A program made the position numbers and the translations under genes. Below, in pieces: positions 40,412-50,926 of a stretch of 64,000 nt of DNA. Origin of the DNA: Neisseriaceae bacterium (GTDB taxonomy: Bacteria; Pseudomonadota; Gammaproteobacteria; Burkholderiales; Neisseriaceae); NCBI GenBank assembly GCA_016864895.1, contig CP046107.1, positions 682,001 through 746,000 of the forward strand. Reading direction: 5' to 3'. Position 1 is the first letter of the stretch; each line of letters opens with the position of its first letter. Under the pieces are notes generated by a model. It saw nothing but the letters and a program-made list of their open reading frames with translations. It made no database searches and was not told the DNA's origin.

Positions 40412-41701
40412 ATGAAGTCATCTTCCCTTTTATTAGGCCGTAATTCAATTAGGTCTTCCAATATCATGCTTCCAGGATCAAAAAGCATCAGTAATCGAGT
40501 TTTATTATTAGCTGCTTTAAGCAAGGGCGAGTGTCATTTACACAATGTTTTGGATTCTGATGACACACAATATATGCAAAAAGCACTAAAATTTCTGGGG
40601 ATTGATATTAAAAATATCAATCAAAATGAAATAATGATTAAAGGCAATCAAGGCAATTTTACTGTAAAAGAAGCTGATTTGTTCCTAGGTAATGCGGGTA
40701 CTGCATTTCGCCCACTTACTTCAGTGTTGGCATTACAAGACGGATATTATCGCATACATGGGACGACTCGTATGCATGAACGTCCTATCAAAGACTTAGT
40801 AGACTCACTTCAAACAATGGGTTCAAACATTAAATATTTAAAGCAATCTGGCTATCCCCCATTGAAAATCGAACCATTTAAATATAATGGAATAAGTACT
40901 GTAACTGTCAATGGTAATGTGTCTAGCCAATTTCTAACTGCCCTGTTAATGGCAGCACCTTTACTAAAACAAGAAATTGAAATTCAAGTCATAGGTGATT
41001 TAATCTCTAAACCCTATATCGATATTACTTTAAATATAATGGCGAAATTTGGAATCAATATCCATAATCACTCCTTTAAATCATTTACAATTCCCAATAA
41101 TAGTGAATATATTGCTCCTAAAAGTTATTATATTGAAAGCGATGCTTCTAGTGCTTCTTATTTCCTAGCTGCTGCCTTTTTAACCGGAACCCCCTTAACA
41201 CTAGAGGGTATGGGTCAAGATAGCATTCAAGGGGATATCGAATTTGCTTATGAATTAGAAAAACTAGGCGCACACCTATATATGACAAAACAATCTATTA
41301 CTTTGTCCCGTAATAATAAACTTGCTATTCCTGCATTTGACATTGACGCTATCAATATTCCTGATGCTGCCATGACATTTTGTATCATTGCACTTGTGGC
41401 CAATGGTACTTCAACCATCAGAAATATTGCTAGCTGGAAAGTGAAAGAAACCGATAGGATTGAAGCGATGAAAAAGGAACTAGAAAAATTAGGTGCTACC
41501 ATACAAACGACAGAAAATAGTATTCAAATCACCCCCCCTTCAATTATCAGTCCAAATATTGCTATTGACACATACGATGATCATAGAATGGCCATGTGTT
41601 TCTCTTTAGTATCACTACTTAATACCCCCATCATTATCAATAACCCAGAATGTGTCAATAAGACCTTCCCTAATTTTTTTAAAGTACTTGCTAGTCTTTG
41701 A
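40412..41701 (+). CDS. aroA: 3-phosphoshikimate 1-carboxyvinyltransferase (EPSP synthase)
   Basis: Sixth step of the shikimate pathway, joining shikimate 3-phosphate and phosphoenolpyruvate. The motifs LPGSKSISNRVLLLAALS, LGNAGTAFRPLTS and HERPIKDLVDSL are present, and DTYDDHRMAMCFSL near the end. The ATG at 40412 gives 429 residues, the usual length. Longer readings from 40385 or 40394 exist, but 40385 overlaps the -10. Ribosome site is weak at all of them. No cmk follows; the next gene starts the Kdo operon. Confidence 0.95.
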   Translation: MKSSSLLLGRNSIRSSNIMLPGSKSISNRVLLLAALSKGECHLHNVLDSDDTQYMQKALKFLGIDIKNINQNEIMIKGNQGNFTVKEADLFLGNAGTAFRPLTSVLALQDGYYRIHGTTRMHERPIKDLVDSLQTMGSNIKYLKQSGYPPLKIEPFKYNGISTVTVNGNVSSQFLTALLMAAPLLKQEIEIQVIGDLISKPYIDITLNIMAKFGINIHNHSFKSFTIPNNSEYIAPKSYYIESDASSASYFLAAAFLTGTPLTLEGMGQDSIQGDIEFAYELEKLGAHLYMTKQSITLSRNNKLAIPAFDIDAINIPDAAMTFCIIALVANGTSTIRNIASWKVKETDRIEAMKKELEKLGATIQTTENSIQITPPSIISPNIAIDTYDDHRMAMCFSLVSLLNTPIIINNPECVNKTFPNFFKVLASL

Positions 41702-41773
41702 TAAAAAATAATTTATTAAATCTTGTATAATTTATTGCTATAATAGTCGAATCATTTAGATTAAATAATATTA

Positions 41774-42757
41774 ATGAGTTCAGATCAAGATACAAATGTA
41801 CAGATTGAAACTGCTAGAGAGGTATTGTACATAGAAGGTAGTGCCCTCTTACAAATGTCTGATTATTTAGATAAATCTTTTTCCAAAGCGATCCAAACTA
41901 TATTGAAGTGCCAAGGACGTACTATCTTAACTGGAATGGGAAAGTCAGGCCATATCGCTAATAAGATTGCTTCTACCCTAGCATCCACAGGCACACCTGC
42001 TTTTTTTGTACATCCAGCGGAAGCAGCACACGGTGATTTAGGAATGATTGTGGCTGGAGATATTGTTATTGCTTTATCTAATTCAGGTGAAAGTGATGAA
42101 ATTTTGACTTTGGTTCCAGCATTAAAGAGAAAAGGTGTTACCATTATAGCAATCACAGGCCGAGAACAATCTACCTTAGCTAAAATTTCAGATATTCATA
42201 TCTTTGCTAGAATCAATCAGGAGGCTTGTCCTTTAGGCCTAGCACCGACAACAAGTACTACAGTTAGCTTGGCTATTGGCGATGCAATTGCAGTGTGTTT
42301 ATTAAAAGAAAGACACTTTACTTCCAATGATTTTGCTCTATCTCATCCTGCTGGTAGCTTAGGTAAAAGCCTTCTAATAAAAGCAGAAGATATTATGATC
42401 AAGGAGGATGATACACCAGTTGTGTCAACCAATGCTACCTTAAAAGATGTCATTATTGTAATGACCAATAAAGGCTTAGGTTTGGCGATTATAACTGATA
42501 CAGAGAAACATGTTTTAGGTATATTCACTGATGGAGATTTAAGACGACTATTTCAAAATGAGCAAGAAATAAAAAATCTAGTTATTAAAGATATTATGAC
42601 TACCCTACCTAAAACTATTTCAAAAGATATTTTGGCAAGTGAAGCATTGCACCTCATGCAAAAACATAAAATTGCCTCACTATTGGTAATTAATAATAAT
42701 AATCAATTACTTGGAGTATTGACCATGCATCAACTTCTTAAAGCAGGAATCGTTTAA
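41774..42757 (+). CDS. kdsD: Arabinose-5-phosphate isomerase
   Basis: Converts ribulose 5-phosphate to arabinose 5-phosphate, the first step of Kdo synthesis for LPS. An N-terminal SIS domain (GMGKSGHIANKIASTLASTGTPAFFVHPAEAAHGD) is followed by two CBS domains (about 205-327). At 327 residues it is full length. The stop overlaps the kdsC start by one base (TAATG). First gene of the kdsD-kdsC-lptC-lptA-lptB run. Confidence 0.96.
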   Translation: MSSDQDTNVQIETAREVLYIEGSALLQMSDYLDKSFSKAIQTILKCQGRTILTGMGKSGHIANKIASTLASTGTPAFFVHPAEAAHGDLGMIVAGDIVIALSNSGESDEILTLVPALKRKGVTIIAITGREQSTLAKISDIHIFARINQEACPLGLAPTTSTTVSLAIGDAIAVCLLKERHFTSNDFALSHPAGSLGKSLLIKAEDIMIKEDDTPVVSTNATLKDVIIVMTNKGLGLAIITDTEKHVLGIFTDGDLRRLFQNEQEIKNLVIKDIMTTLPKTISKDILASEALHLMQKHKIASLLVINNNNQLLGVLTMHQLLKAGIV

Positions 42758-43305
42758 TGGATTTCTACATTCCATTATTAACTGATACAGTTGTCCAACG
42801 AGCTAAAGGCATTAAGTTATTGATTATGGACGTAGATGGTGTGCTTTCTGATGGAAAAGTTTATTACACCGCATCAGAAAAAATAATCAAAGGATTTTTT
42901 GTTAGGGATGGTTTAGGTATTGTGCTTTTACACCAAAATAATGTACAAACTGCTATTATTACAGGTAGAGATGATGCTTGTGTTAGATTAAGAGCACAAG
43001 AGTTAAATATTAAACACTATTTTGCGGGTTATACTAATAAAAATATTGCTTTTAATAAACTGATGGCACAAACAGGACTCCAATATCCTGAAATTGCTTA
43101 TATCGGGGATGATATCATCGATCTACCCATTATAACTAAAGTTGGATTAGCGGTAGCAGTGAAAGACGCTCACCCTAGCATAAAACCCTATTGCCACTAT
43201 GTCACAAACAATATTGCTGGGCAAGGTGCTGTAAGAGAACTTTGTGATATCATATTATACGCACGTAATAAGTTAACCGCAGTTATGGATCAATTTATGC
43301 TATGA
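42757..43305 (+). CDS. kdsC: Kdo-8-phosphate phosphatase
   Basis: HAD-family phosphatase releasing Kdo from Kdo 8-phosphate. Motif I MDVDGVLSDGKVYY (about 23-36), motif II with ITGRDD and motif III IGDDIIDLP are intact. The 182 residues are normal. Overlaps lptC by 4 bases (ATGA). Confidence 0.96.
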   Translation: MDFYIPLLTDTVVQRAKGIKLLIMDVDGVLSDGKVYYTASEKIIKGFFVRDGLGIVLLHQNNVQTAIITGRDDACVRLRAQELNIKHYFAGYTNKNIAFNKLMAQTGLQYPEIAYIGDDIIDLPIITKVGLAVAVKDAHPSIKPYCHYVTNNIAGQGAVRELCDIILYARNKLTAVMDQFML

Positions 43306-43706
43306 AATCTTGGTTAAATTCTATTATTTTCCCAACATTATTAAGTATTTTATTAGTCATATTTACCTTGTGGTTTAATAAAGTAACACTATTAGTGGAT
43401 GAAAATTTTTCTGGCTTTAAAAATCCACCAATAACTACCATGTATAATGCTAGCATTAGAAGTTTTAATATCGATGGAACATTAGAAAACGATATTTATG
43501 CCAACAAAATGACCCAAATAAAAAACTCCAATTCTTTTGTGTTAGAAGATTCAGAAATCACACGTTATACCAATGGTAAGATGCTTCAAAGTGTCACTGC
43601 AAAGCAAGCCAGTTTTGATGATAACACCAAGAAAATTAGATTAACCGGAGATCCTAAGAGTGGTCAAAATAATGGTAGAGTGGAGATTATTATCAATGAA
43701 ATATAA
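43302..43706 (+). CDS. lptC: LPS export protein LptC
   Basis: Inner-membrane anchored subunit of the LPS bridge. A single N-terminal helix (about 6-25) is followed by a short beta-jellyroll region with GTLENDIYANKMTQIKNSNSF and TAKQASFDDNTKKIRLTG. At 134 residues it is shorter than the E. coli protein (about 191). Family assignment rests on topology, motif pattern and position between kdsC and lptA. Confidence 0.85.
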   Translation: MKSWLNSIIFPTLLSILLVIFTLWFNKVTLLVDENFSGFKNPPITTMYNASIRSFNIDGTLENDIYANKMTQIKNSNSFVLEDSEITRYTNGKMLQSVTAKQASFDDNTKKIRLTGDPKSGQNNGRVEIIINEI

Positions 43707-44199
43707 TAAAATCATATTAATCACAATTATGCTAAGTCTGAACTTAAATTCAATTCTTGCTAAAAAATCTGACCGAGATCTTCCTATAAAAATCCTTACT
43801 GACAATGCTGAAGGTAACTTAGATGCTAGCAATGTTCAAATATTCGGAAACATTACAATTGAGCAAGGTACTTTATTAATACATGCCAATAAGGTTAACT
43901 ATAAAGGAATAGCTAACAAAAACCAAATGATTAACACATCAGGCAATCCAGCTACTTTCCAACAAGTATTAGACACTAAAGATCAAGGAGGTAAGAATCA
44001 AGTACTAAAGGCGAGAGCTAACAATATTGTCTATAACGGCCAAACAGGGAATGTAACAATGCAAGGTGATGCCCATTTAAATATTGGGAACAATACGATA
44101 TCTGGTAATAAAATTGACTACAATACTATTACTGAAAAATACAAAGTAAGTTCTAGCAAAAATAAAAAGGCAAGTATTGTGATCTATCCTAAGAAGTAA
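43696..44199 (+). CDS. lptA: LPS transport periplasmic protein LptA
   Basis: Periplasmic bridge of the LPS transport machine. Signal peptide about 1-21 (MKYNKIILITIMLSLNLNSI), then an OstA-like beta-jellyroll with AEGNLDASNVQIFGNITIEQGTLLIHANKV. Start is the ATG at 43696 (167 residues), which has GGAG 9 bases before it; the earlier in-frame start at 43660 would not give a signal peptide. Overlaps the lptC end by 11 bases. Confidence 0.93.
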   Translation: MKYNKIILITIMLSLNLNSILAKKSDRDLPIKILTDNAEGNLDASNVQIFGNITIEQGTLLIHANKVNYKGIANKNQMINTSGNPATFQQVLDTKDQGGKNQVLKARANNIVYNGQTGNVTMQGDAHLNIGNNTISGNKIDYNTITEKYKVSSSKNKKASIVIYPKK

Positions 44200-44214
44200 A
44201 AATCATATTGGGTA

Positions 44215-44952
44215 ATGTCAATGAAAAATTCAGTTTCAACTTTAAACATAATACGTATTAGCAAAAAGATACAAAAAAAACAAATTGTCAAAGATATCTC
44301 GCTCTCTGTACAAAGTGGACAAATTGTCAGCCTACTTGGCTCTAATGGTGCTGGTAAAACCACATTATTCTATATTATTGTGGGGCTAGTAGCTGCAGAT
44401 TCTGGAAAAATTCTTTTAGATGACAATAATATTATAAATTTACCCATTCATAAACGTTCACAACTGGGTTTAGGCTACTTACCACAGGAGGCCTCTATTT
44501 TCAGAAAATTAACCGTGGAGGATAATATCCTATCTATATTAGAATTACACTACCATAAGACAGAACAAAAAAAAATGCTCAAGAAAATTATGAGTGATTT
44601 AAATATTTCTCATATTAAAAATAGCTTAGGCTTATCTGTGTCTGGTGGAGAAAGAAGACGTATTGAAATCGCTAGAGTGTTGGCAAGTAAACCTCGTTTT
44701 ATTTTATTAGATGAACCATTTGCAGGTGTAGATCCATTATCTATTTCTGACATTCAAAATATTATTTTATTTTTAAAACAACAAGGAATTGGTGTTCTAA
44801 TTACTGATCACAATGTAAGAGAAACATTTAAGATATGTGACTATTCATACATTATTAATAATGGGCAATTATTGGCTGAAGGCATACCCAGCGAATTGAC
44901 TAATAATGAGATAGTCAAGAAAGTCTACCTAGGTGAAGAGTTTATTTTCTAA
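44215..44952 (+). CDS. lptB: LPS export ATP-binding protein LptB
   Basis: ABC ATPase powering LPS extraction from the inner membrane with LptF and LptG (not in this window). Walker [10 protein letters not shown], signature SVSGGERRR and Walker [14 protein letters not shown] are present. The 245-residue length is normal. Start at 44215 or 44221 cannot be decided. It ends the operon. rpoN, which often follows lptB in other proteobacteria, is absent; a decayed region comes next. Confidence 0.96.
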   Translation: MSMKNSVSTLNIIRISKKIQKKQIVKDISLSVQSGQIVSLLGSNGAGKTTLFYIIVGLVAADSGKILLDDNNIINLPIHKRSQLGLGYLPQEASIFRKLTVEDNILSILELHYHKTEQKKMLKKIMSDLNISHIKNSLGLSVSGGERRRIEIARVLASKPRFILLDEPFAGVDPLSISDIQNIILFLKQQGIGVLITDHNVRETFKICDYSYIINNGQLLAEGIPSELTNNEIVKKVYLGEEFIF

Positions 44953-45309
44953 ATCAGTCACAATGTTATAACTTCAGACTCCCACATGCTAATGCTTTGA
45001 GCTTTAAAGAATAAATAAGTATACTCCTTGTAAAACAATAGAATGGGTTGCATAAAAGCTATATTGGCTTATTTATCTGTGTTCATACCACACTATGGCT
45101 CAATGGTTCGATGATAGAATAACTGTTTATGATGTACTTGCAACATTGAAAAAATAAATTAAAATGAAGACTCTAATTTGTGACATAATAACAAACACAA
45201 TCATCCCAAAAGCCATTTCAACCATAGCTCCCGTCTCTATATAGGATATAACTCCAGATAAAAGAGTTCTGCAATGTTTTATTAATTATTCCAACAAAGA
45301 AATATCTTG
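44953..45309. other. 0.36-kb gap after lptB
   Basis: No recognisable gene. A plus-strand mini frame beginning at an ATG near 45104 encodes about 20 residues and is probably chance. Confidence 0.5.
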
Positions 45310-46676
45310 GATTAGAACTAATTTTATTCTAGTACCATTAATAAGGAAATTCTGTTCCTAAATTCATCAACCTCTATTACTTTGACCTGTAATACTTGGC
45401 CGAATTTCACTAATTCTTTGGGTGTTTTAACAAATTTCTTAGGCATTGCTGAAACATGTATTAATCCATCTTAATGAACACCAATATCAATAAATGCACC
45501 AAAATTAGTTACATTGGTAATTATCCCTTGTAAGATCATCCCTGTTTTAAGTCAGAAATTACTTGTACTGCATCATTGTGAATAACTTAAAACTCCTCAC
45601 TAAGATATCAATTATGGTTTCTAATCCGAATTGTTCAGTAATATAATCCCGAGATCTGATCTTTTTTATCATATCATCATTAGCAATAAGATCATCAGCC
45701 TCAACACCAATATTTTTCAACATCCTAAACACAATTAGATAAGACTCTGGGTGAACCGCGGAAGCATCCAAAGGTTCTAATCCACCACTAATGTGTATGA
45801 ATCCTACTGCTTATTCATATGTTTTGGATCCTATTCTTGGAACCTTCAATAATTCATCTCTCTTTTGAAAAGCTCCATATTGATTACGTTATTCAATAAT
45901 ATTTTCCGCATGCGTGTTATTGAAGGCGGCCACATAAGATAATAATGCTTCTGATACCGTGTTAACGTCCACCCCCACTGCGTTCAAATTAATTATGAAA
46001 GAGGGATCAATAATCGTACTCGTTGCATAAGGTTTACAGGGTATGATTTTCTCAAAAAAACTGGAAGATCAACTAGTGTCTGAGGCTCTACCACTTGCGC
46101 CAAAGAAGCTAATTTGACCAAAGCTAATTCTATTAATGATTTTTTGTACCAAAAGAATATGACGGGGAAACAGAAGAAGATAAATGTATTGATGAAAGTC
46201 AGGGCAATTTTGAAGCTTTGGCATTATGTTCAAAACATGCAATTAAAAAAATTAAAGAGAATATTAAGAACCAATTAATGATGTTAAACAAATCAGAAAA
46301 AATATTACTATGTTATAATGACGCTTTTTTAAAAAATTAAGTCTATTTAAAATCAAATACTTAAGTTGTAATTACTGTGACCACTTTTTAATGATTGTTT
46401 TTAATGCTATTAATGGAGTTACAGAATATTTTAATACTTCGAAAAATATAAAATATTATAAAAAAATTTTTATCCCTCTTTAGGGGGTATTAAAAAATTT
46501 TGTAAACGTCCCAGTAGAAATCTCAACTAAATATCATTTAAACCATTAGTGGCTTCTTTGCGATATCGGGTAATAAAGGGAACCTTTACACCTTTCTAAA
46601 AGTTCAACTGCTTTGTTGACCTGTTGTTCCTTCACTCCTATCTCTTGGGTAATTTTTAATCAATATTCATTATCAT
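45310..46676 (-). pseudogene. tex: tex (RNA-binding transcription accessory protein) pseudogene
   Basis: Fragments of Tex, normally about 770 residues, read in order on the minus strand. At 46667-46500 lies the N-terminal GVKEQQVNKAVELLE, then in another frame VPFITRYRKEATNGL, with a stop where family members have Gln. At 46100-45560 come the helix-hairpin-helix parts: NAVGVDVNTVSEALLSYVAA and later LDASAVHPESYLIVFRML. At 45540-45310 the S1 domain ITNVTNFGAFIDIGVH has a stop in place of Gln before DGLIHVSAMPKKFVKT. A frameshift lies before the S1 part. The middle of the gene is missing. The gene is clearly non-functional. Confidence 0.88.
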
Positions 46677-46777
46677 CCTGTATTATTCAACAATTATTAA
46701 CTCTATTCTACCATTTTGTCCTGTTTATTTTAGCTAAGAATGCTAGAATACCAAGTTGTCAAGTAAAAAGAACAATC

Positions 46778-49474
46778 ATGCGAAATCTTGTACAAGAAGC
46801 AATTCCCTATTCCGCCTTTCTAGAGCGTCTGCTACAAAGTGGTCGAGTTGATGAAACTAAACTTAACCAACTGGCCCTATCTCCTCTCCCAGATAATTTT
46901 TTAACTAACTTCGCTCCTTGGGATCAAATCATTGAACAGTTAAACGAAAGTGAATTAAAAAAACAGTTAAGGCGTTTACGAACTATTACCTTTTCTCAAT
47001 TACTCATTAGAGATCTTAGTATGCAAGGGAATTTAAATGAAGTTATGCAAACTATGACGAAACTTGCTGATTTTTCACTATTAAAAGCTCAAGCATTAAC
47101 TGAACAACAATATTCCCTTCGGTATGGGTACCCGATTGGATCTAATCATCAAAATATACAACATTTAACGATTATCGCTATGGGAAAAATGGGAGGCTAT
47201 GAACTCAATGCTTCATCAGATATCGACATCATCTTTAGTTTCCCCGAAGATGGTATAACAAATGGTAAAAAATCCATTAGTAATCAAGATTTTTTTAGTA
47301 AAGTTGCTAAAAAAATTATTACCATAATCGATGACATTACCGAAGATGGTCGTGTTTTCAGAGTAGATACTCGACTTAGACCCAATGGTGACTCAGGCCC
47401 TATCGTGATGAGTGAAAACGGGTTAGAACACTACCTACTAAGAGAGGGTAGAGAATGGGAACGTTATGCATGGACCAAAGCTCGTGTAGTATCACCTTTC
47501 CCAAACAATATTCATACTATAGCCACACCTTTCATCTATCGAAAATATCTTGATTTCAATAGTTTTCAAGCTATGCGTAAGCTACATCAACAGATTCGTC
47601 AAGAGATATCCAGAAGTGATCTGAATGATAATATTAAACTAGGATATGGGGGTATCAGGGAAATAGAATTTATTGCACAAATATTCCAAATGATTCGTGG
47701 CGGTGAACTCACAGATTTACAAGTTAAAAGTACTGTAGAAACATTACAAAGATTACATAAATTACAAATTCTCGATGAAAAAAAAATTAACCTACTACTA
47801 AAAGCTTATTTTTTCCTCAGAAATCTAGAACATCGCCTACAATACAAAGAGGATCAACAAACTCAAAATCTACCTCAAAATTCTATAGACCAAAATCTAA
47901 TCGCTAAAAGTATGGGCTTTAAACAATACGATGATTTTTTATCTCAACTTGACATTCACAGAGACAATGTGAATACTCTGTTTAATGATATTTTATACGA
48001 GCCAGATTCTGAAAACCATAAGACCAATAATGACCTAAAAAGCCTTTGGCTTGGTATTGATCAAACTGAAATACAAATTAAAACTTTAGAACAATATAAA
48101 TTCCCAGAGCCAGAAAAATTTATATATCAGCTACAAAACTTCAAACAAAGTTCTGTTTACGAAAAACTTCGTCCTAATGTACAGCTACTATTCGATTCAC
48201 TTATCCCAAAATACTTGCAATGTATCGCAAAACTCAATGCTGATAGTACTACTCTAGAACGAGTTATCGAATTCTCGAAAAATATCACTGGCCGGTCTTC
48301 TTATCTTACTTTCTTAAATGAATATCATGGTGTTACCTATCAACTTATTTCTATTTTGAATCAAAGCAAATGGATGAGCGATTACCTGACTAATCATCCT
48401 ATCCTCTTAGATGAACTTATCAACGCTCAACTGTTAAATACAGACTTAAACTGGGAAGAGAAAAAATCAATTCTAACTCGTAAATTAAGCTTGGTACCTA
48501 ATGACATCGAACAACAAATGGATATAGTACGAAAATTTCAACATTCTTTTATTTTTCGTTTAGCAGTACAAGAACTAAAAGGTTTGTGGACCGTAGAACA
48601 GCTTTCTGACCAACTATCCATTTTAGCGGATATTATACTTGATAAGGCCATAACACAAGTCTGGAATAATTACAAAAAGGCTCATATTCAAACTCCTAAA
48701 TTTGGCATCATTGCTTATGGAAAACTAGGAGGTAAAGAATTGTCCTATGATTCAGATTTAGACTTAGTTTATCTATACGATGATAGCTACACAGAAGCGA
48801 ACGAAATTTATAGTTGGTTTTCTTCCAGGCTAACTTCTTTTCTATCTACAACCACAAGTAGTGGCAGTTTGTATACGGTTGATTTGAGATTAAGACCTAA
48901 TGGGGAAGCGGGGTTTCTTTCTACTAACTTCGAGGTTTTTGAAACCTATCAATACAATAGTGCCTGGATATGGGAACATCAAGCACTAACACGAGCTCGT
49001 TTTGTCGCAGGTGACTCACAAATTGAACATCAATTTAATCAAGTCAGAAAAAATATATTAATGCTAAAACGTAATCGAGAAGATCTTAAAAAAGAGATAG
49101 TCCAAATGAGATACAAAATGCTTAGTACCCATCCTGATGATTTTAGCAATATCAAATATGCCAGAGGTGGATTAGCTGATGTAGAGTTTATCGTACAATA
49201 TATCGTCCTAGCTTATTCACATCAATATCCAGAATTAACAAAAAACTTAGGTAATATCACCCTCCTCAAAATGGCAGCTGAGCATGGCATTATTGATTCA
49301 GACTTAGCAGAAAAAGCAAGAGTTGCTTATAGAAATTATCGTAAGATCTCTCATAATAACGTATTACATGATGTACCACCGCCAGTTGATTTAATTGATT
49401 TAGAAGAGAACTATCTAAATGTAAAACAACTATGGCATCAAGTTTTCCCGGAGGACAAAAAAAACACCTACTAG
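46778..49474 (+). CDS. glnE: Glutamine synthetase adenylyltransferase/adenylyl-removing enzyme
   Basis: Bifunctional enzyme that adds and removes AMP on glutamine synthetase. Two nucleotidyltransferase domains are seen: AMGKMGGYELNASSDIDIIF in the N-terminal half and AYGKLGGKELSYDSDLDLVYLYD in the C-terminal half. Each is followed by a helical domain. I start at ATG 46778 (898 residues, close to the neisserial length); the longer frame to 46613 overlaps the tex remnant and has an unrelated sequence. Convergent with mdh across a shared terminator. Confidence 0.95.
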   Translation: MRNLVQEAIPYSAFLERLLQSGRVDETKLNQLALSPLPDNFLTNFAPWDQIIEQLNESELKKQLRRLRTITFSQLLIRDLSMQGNLNEVMQTMTKLADFSLLKAQALTEQQYSLRYGYPIGSNHQNIQHLTIIAMGKMGGYELNASSDIDIIFSFPEDGITNGKKSISNQDFFSKVAKKIITIIDDITEDGRVFRVDTRLRPNGDSGPIVMSENGLEHYLLREGREWERYAWTKARVVSPFPNNIHTIATPFIYRKYLDFNSFQAMRKLHQQIRQEISRSDLNDNIKLGYGGIREIEFIAQIFQMIRGGELTDLQVKSTVETLQRLHKLQILDEKKINLLLKAYFFLRNLEHRLQYKEDQQTQNLPQNSIDQNLIAKSMGFKQYDDFLSQLDIHRDNVNTLFNDILYEPDSENHKTNNDLKSLWLGIDQTEIQIKTLEQYKFPEPEKFIYQLQNFKQSSVYEKLRPNVQLLFDSLIPKYLQCIAKLNADSTTLERVIEFSKNITGRSSYLTFLNEYHGVTYQLISILNQSKWMSDYLTNHPILLDELINAQLLNTDLNWEEKKSILTRKLSLVPNDIEQQMDIVRKFQHSFIFRLAVQELKGLWTVEQLSDQLSILADIILDKAITQVWNNYKKAHIQTPKFGIIAYGKLGGKELSYDSDLDLVYLYDDSYTEANEIYSWFSSRLTSFLSTTTSSGSLYTVDLRLRPNGEAGFLSTNFEVFETYQYNSAWIWEHQALTRARFVAGDSQIEHQFNQVRKNILMLKRNREDLKKEIVQMRYKMLSTHPDDFSNIKYARGGLADVEFIVQYIVLAYSHQYPELTKNLGNITLLKMAAEHGIIDSDLAEKARVAYRNYRKISHNNVLHDVPPPVDLIDLEENYLNVKQLWHQVFPEDKKNTY

Positions 49475-49491
49475 CAGCCAATAGGTGTTTT
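49461..49491. terminator. Bidirectional terminator between glnE and mdh
   Basis: AAAACACCTA and TAGGTGTTTT form a stem; read on the minus strand it has eight T after the stem. The glnE stop codon lies in the loop. It probably serves both convergent genes. Confidence 0.85.
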
Positions 49492-49512
49492 ACAATAACT
49501 TATATCAATAAA

Positions 49513-50496
49513 TTATCTCAACAGATGTGCAACTGCCTGACGTTCTTCTTCTAACTCCTGAACTGTTAAACTCAACCGCTCCTTACTAAAATCATCCATT
49601 GGTAAATCTTTCACTATTTGATATTCCCCATTTTCACAAATCACAGGCATTCCACAAACGATTTCCTTTGGAATCTCCGCATAAGACCCATCAGAAGGTA
49701 CTGCCATTGTAACCCATTGGCCATTAGAACCTAATACCCAATTTCTAATATGATCAATTGCTGCATTCGCTGCAGAGGGGCCACTGGACATCCCACGTGC
49801 ATCAATAATTTCAGTACCTCTCTTACCTACTCGAGGTAAGAATACGTCTACATACCAATCGTTATCATTAATCATATCCTTAACACTCTTACCGTCAATC
49901 GTAGCAAATCGATAATCGGCATACATAGAAGGACTATGATTCCCCCAAACTACCATTTTCTCAATTTCACTGACCGGTTTTTCTAATTTAGCAGCTAGTT
50001 GACTCAAAGCACGATTGTGATCTAGTCTCATCATCGCTGTAAAATTCTTTGCCGGCAAATCGGGTGCTGATTTCATCGCAATATACGCATTCGTATTAGC
50101 CGGATTCCCTACTACCAATACCTTCACATTACGGTCAGCTACCCTATTCAATGCCGCTCCTTGCAAGACAAAAATTCCCGAATTATCATGCAATAAATCA
50201 ACACGTTCCATTCCTTTAGTACAAGTTTTTGAGCCTACTAGGATGGCGATTTGAGCATCTTTAAATGCTTCCTCAGGATTATTTGTAGTAAAAATATCCG
50301 ACAACAATGGAAATGCACAATCTTGCAATTCCATCACTACCCCTTTAACTGAATTTCGTGCTTGAGATAAATCTAGTAATTGCAAGATAATTGGCTGATC
50401 TTTACCCAACATTTCACCACTAGCAATTCTAAACAATAAAGAATAACCAATTTGACCTCCTGCACCTGTTACTGCAACACGAATAGGTTGTTTCAT
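49513..50496 (-). CDS. mdh: Malate dehydrogenase
   Basis: NAD-dependent oxidation of malate to oxaloacetate. The nucleotide-binding [21 protein letters not shown] at the start, [14 protein letters not shown], and the catalytic His in [14 protein letters not shown] are typical of the cytosolic-type malate dehydrogenase. The length of 327 is normal. Completes the TCA set with the operon that starts 430 bases away in the other direction. Ribosome site GGAGG is ahead of the ATG. Confidence 0.97.
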   Translation of the reverse strand: MKQPIRVAVTGAGGQIGYSLLFRIASGEMLGKDQPIILQLLDLSQARNSVKGVVMELQDCAFPLLSDIFTTNNPEEAFKDAQIAILVGSKTCTKGMERVDLLHDNSGIFVLQGAALNRVADRNVKVLVVGNPANTNAYIAMKSAPDLPAKNFTAMMRLDHNRALSQLAAKLEKPVSEIEKMVVWGNHSPSMYADYRFATIDGKSVKDMINDNDWYVDVFLPRVGKRGTEIIDARGMSSGPSAANAAIDHIRNWVLGSNGQWVTMAVPSDGSYAEIPKEIVCGMPVICENGEYQIVKDLPMDDFSKERLSLTVQELEEERQAVAHLLR

Positions 50497-50683
50497 TATA
50501 TAAACCTCCGAAAATTTCTAAAATTGAAAAAATCTTAATAAGACATATACTCTCAAATTTTTTATGCTACCAAAATCAATATTTTAAAAACAGTAATTAT
50601 ATTCAATAGCCAAGAAGCCATGTGCTGTATTATACAATGACCATAACCATCGATACCTAGAACTACTATGATGTGAAAATATT

Positions 50684-50707
50684 TATTCTGAATATTAATT
50701 CAGAATA
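50684..50707. repeat. Perfect inverted repeat, possible operator
   Basis: TATTCTGAAT and ATTCAGAATA flank ATTA. It lies between divergent mdh and sdhC, 190 and 220 bases from the two starts. No T-run follows. Confidence 0.5.
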
Positions 50708-50871
50708 TAGCCATACATGCTTATTTCTTAAAAGTCTTATGTATAGAATATTGATATTTTTTAGTCAATATCCGTTCGCCATTCTATCATTATTATTGCT
50801 ACATAAGTACAAAAGATATAAATTATATTAAACCTCACAATCAAAGATTTGTGCTAGAATATGCTGAATGT

Positions 50872-50900
50872 TTTTGATGTATTTTGATTTTTTATATAAT
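50872..50900 (+). promoter_or_regulatory. Candidate sdhC operon promoter
   Basis: -10 TATAAT at 50895-50900 with a poor -35 (TTTTGA) at 17 bases. It would give a leader of about 20 bases. Confidence 0.4.
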
Positions 50901-50926
50901 AAAAAACTCTTTTAGGGAACATAAGT

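Larger units (their letters stand above)
50497..50926. other. 0.43-kb divergent regulatory region between mdh and sdhC
   Basis: No gene. It contains a perfect inverted repeat at 50684-50707 and a candidate sdhC promoter at 50872-50900. The ribosome site AGGGA precedes the sdhC ATG. Confidence 0.6.

Noticed and set aside
46613..46777. N-terminal extension of glnE
   Set aside because: The extra 55 residues are unrelated to the family and overlap the remnant of the tex 5' end; ATG 46778 gives the expected length.
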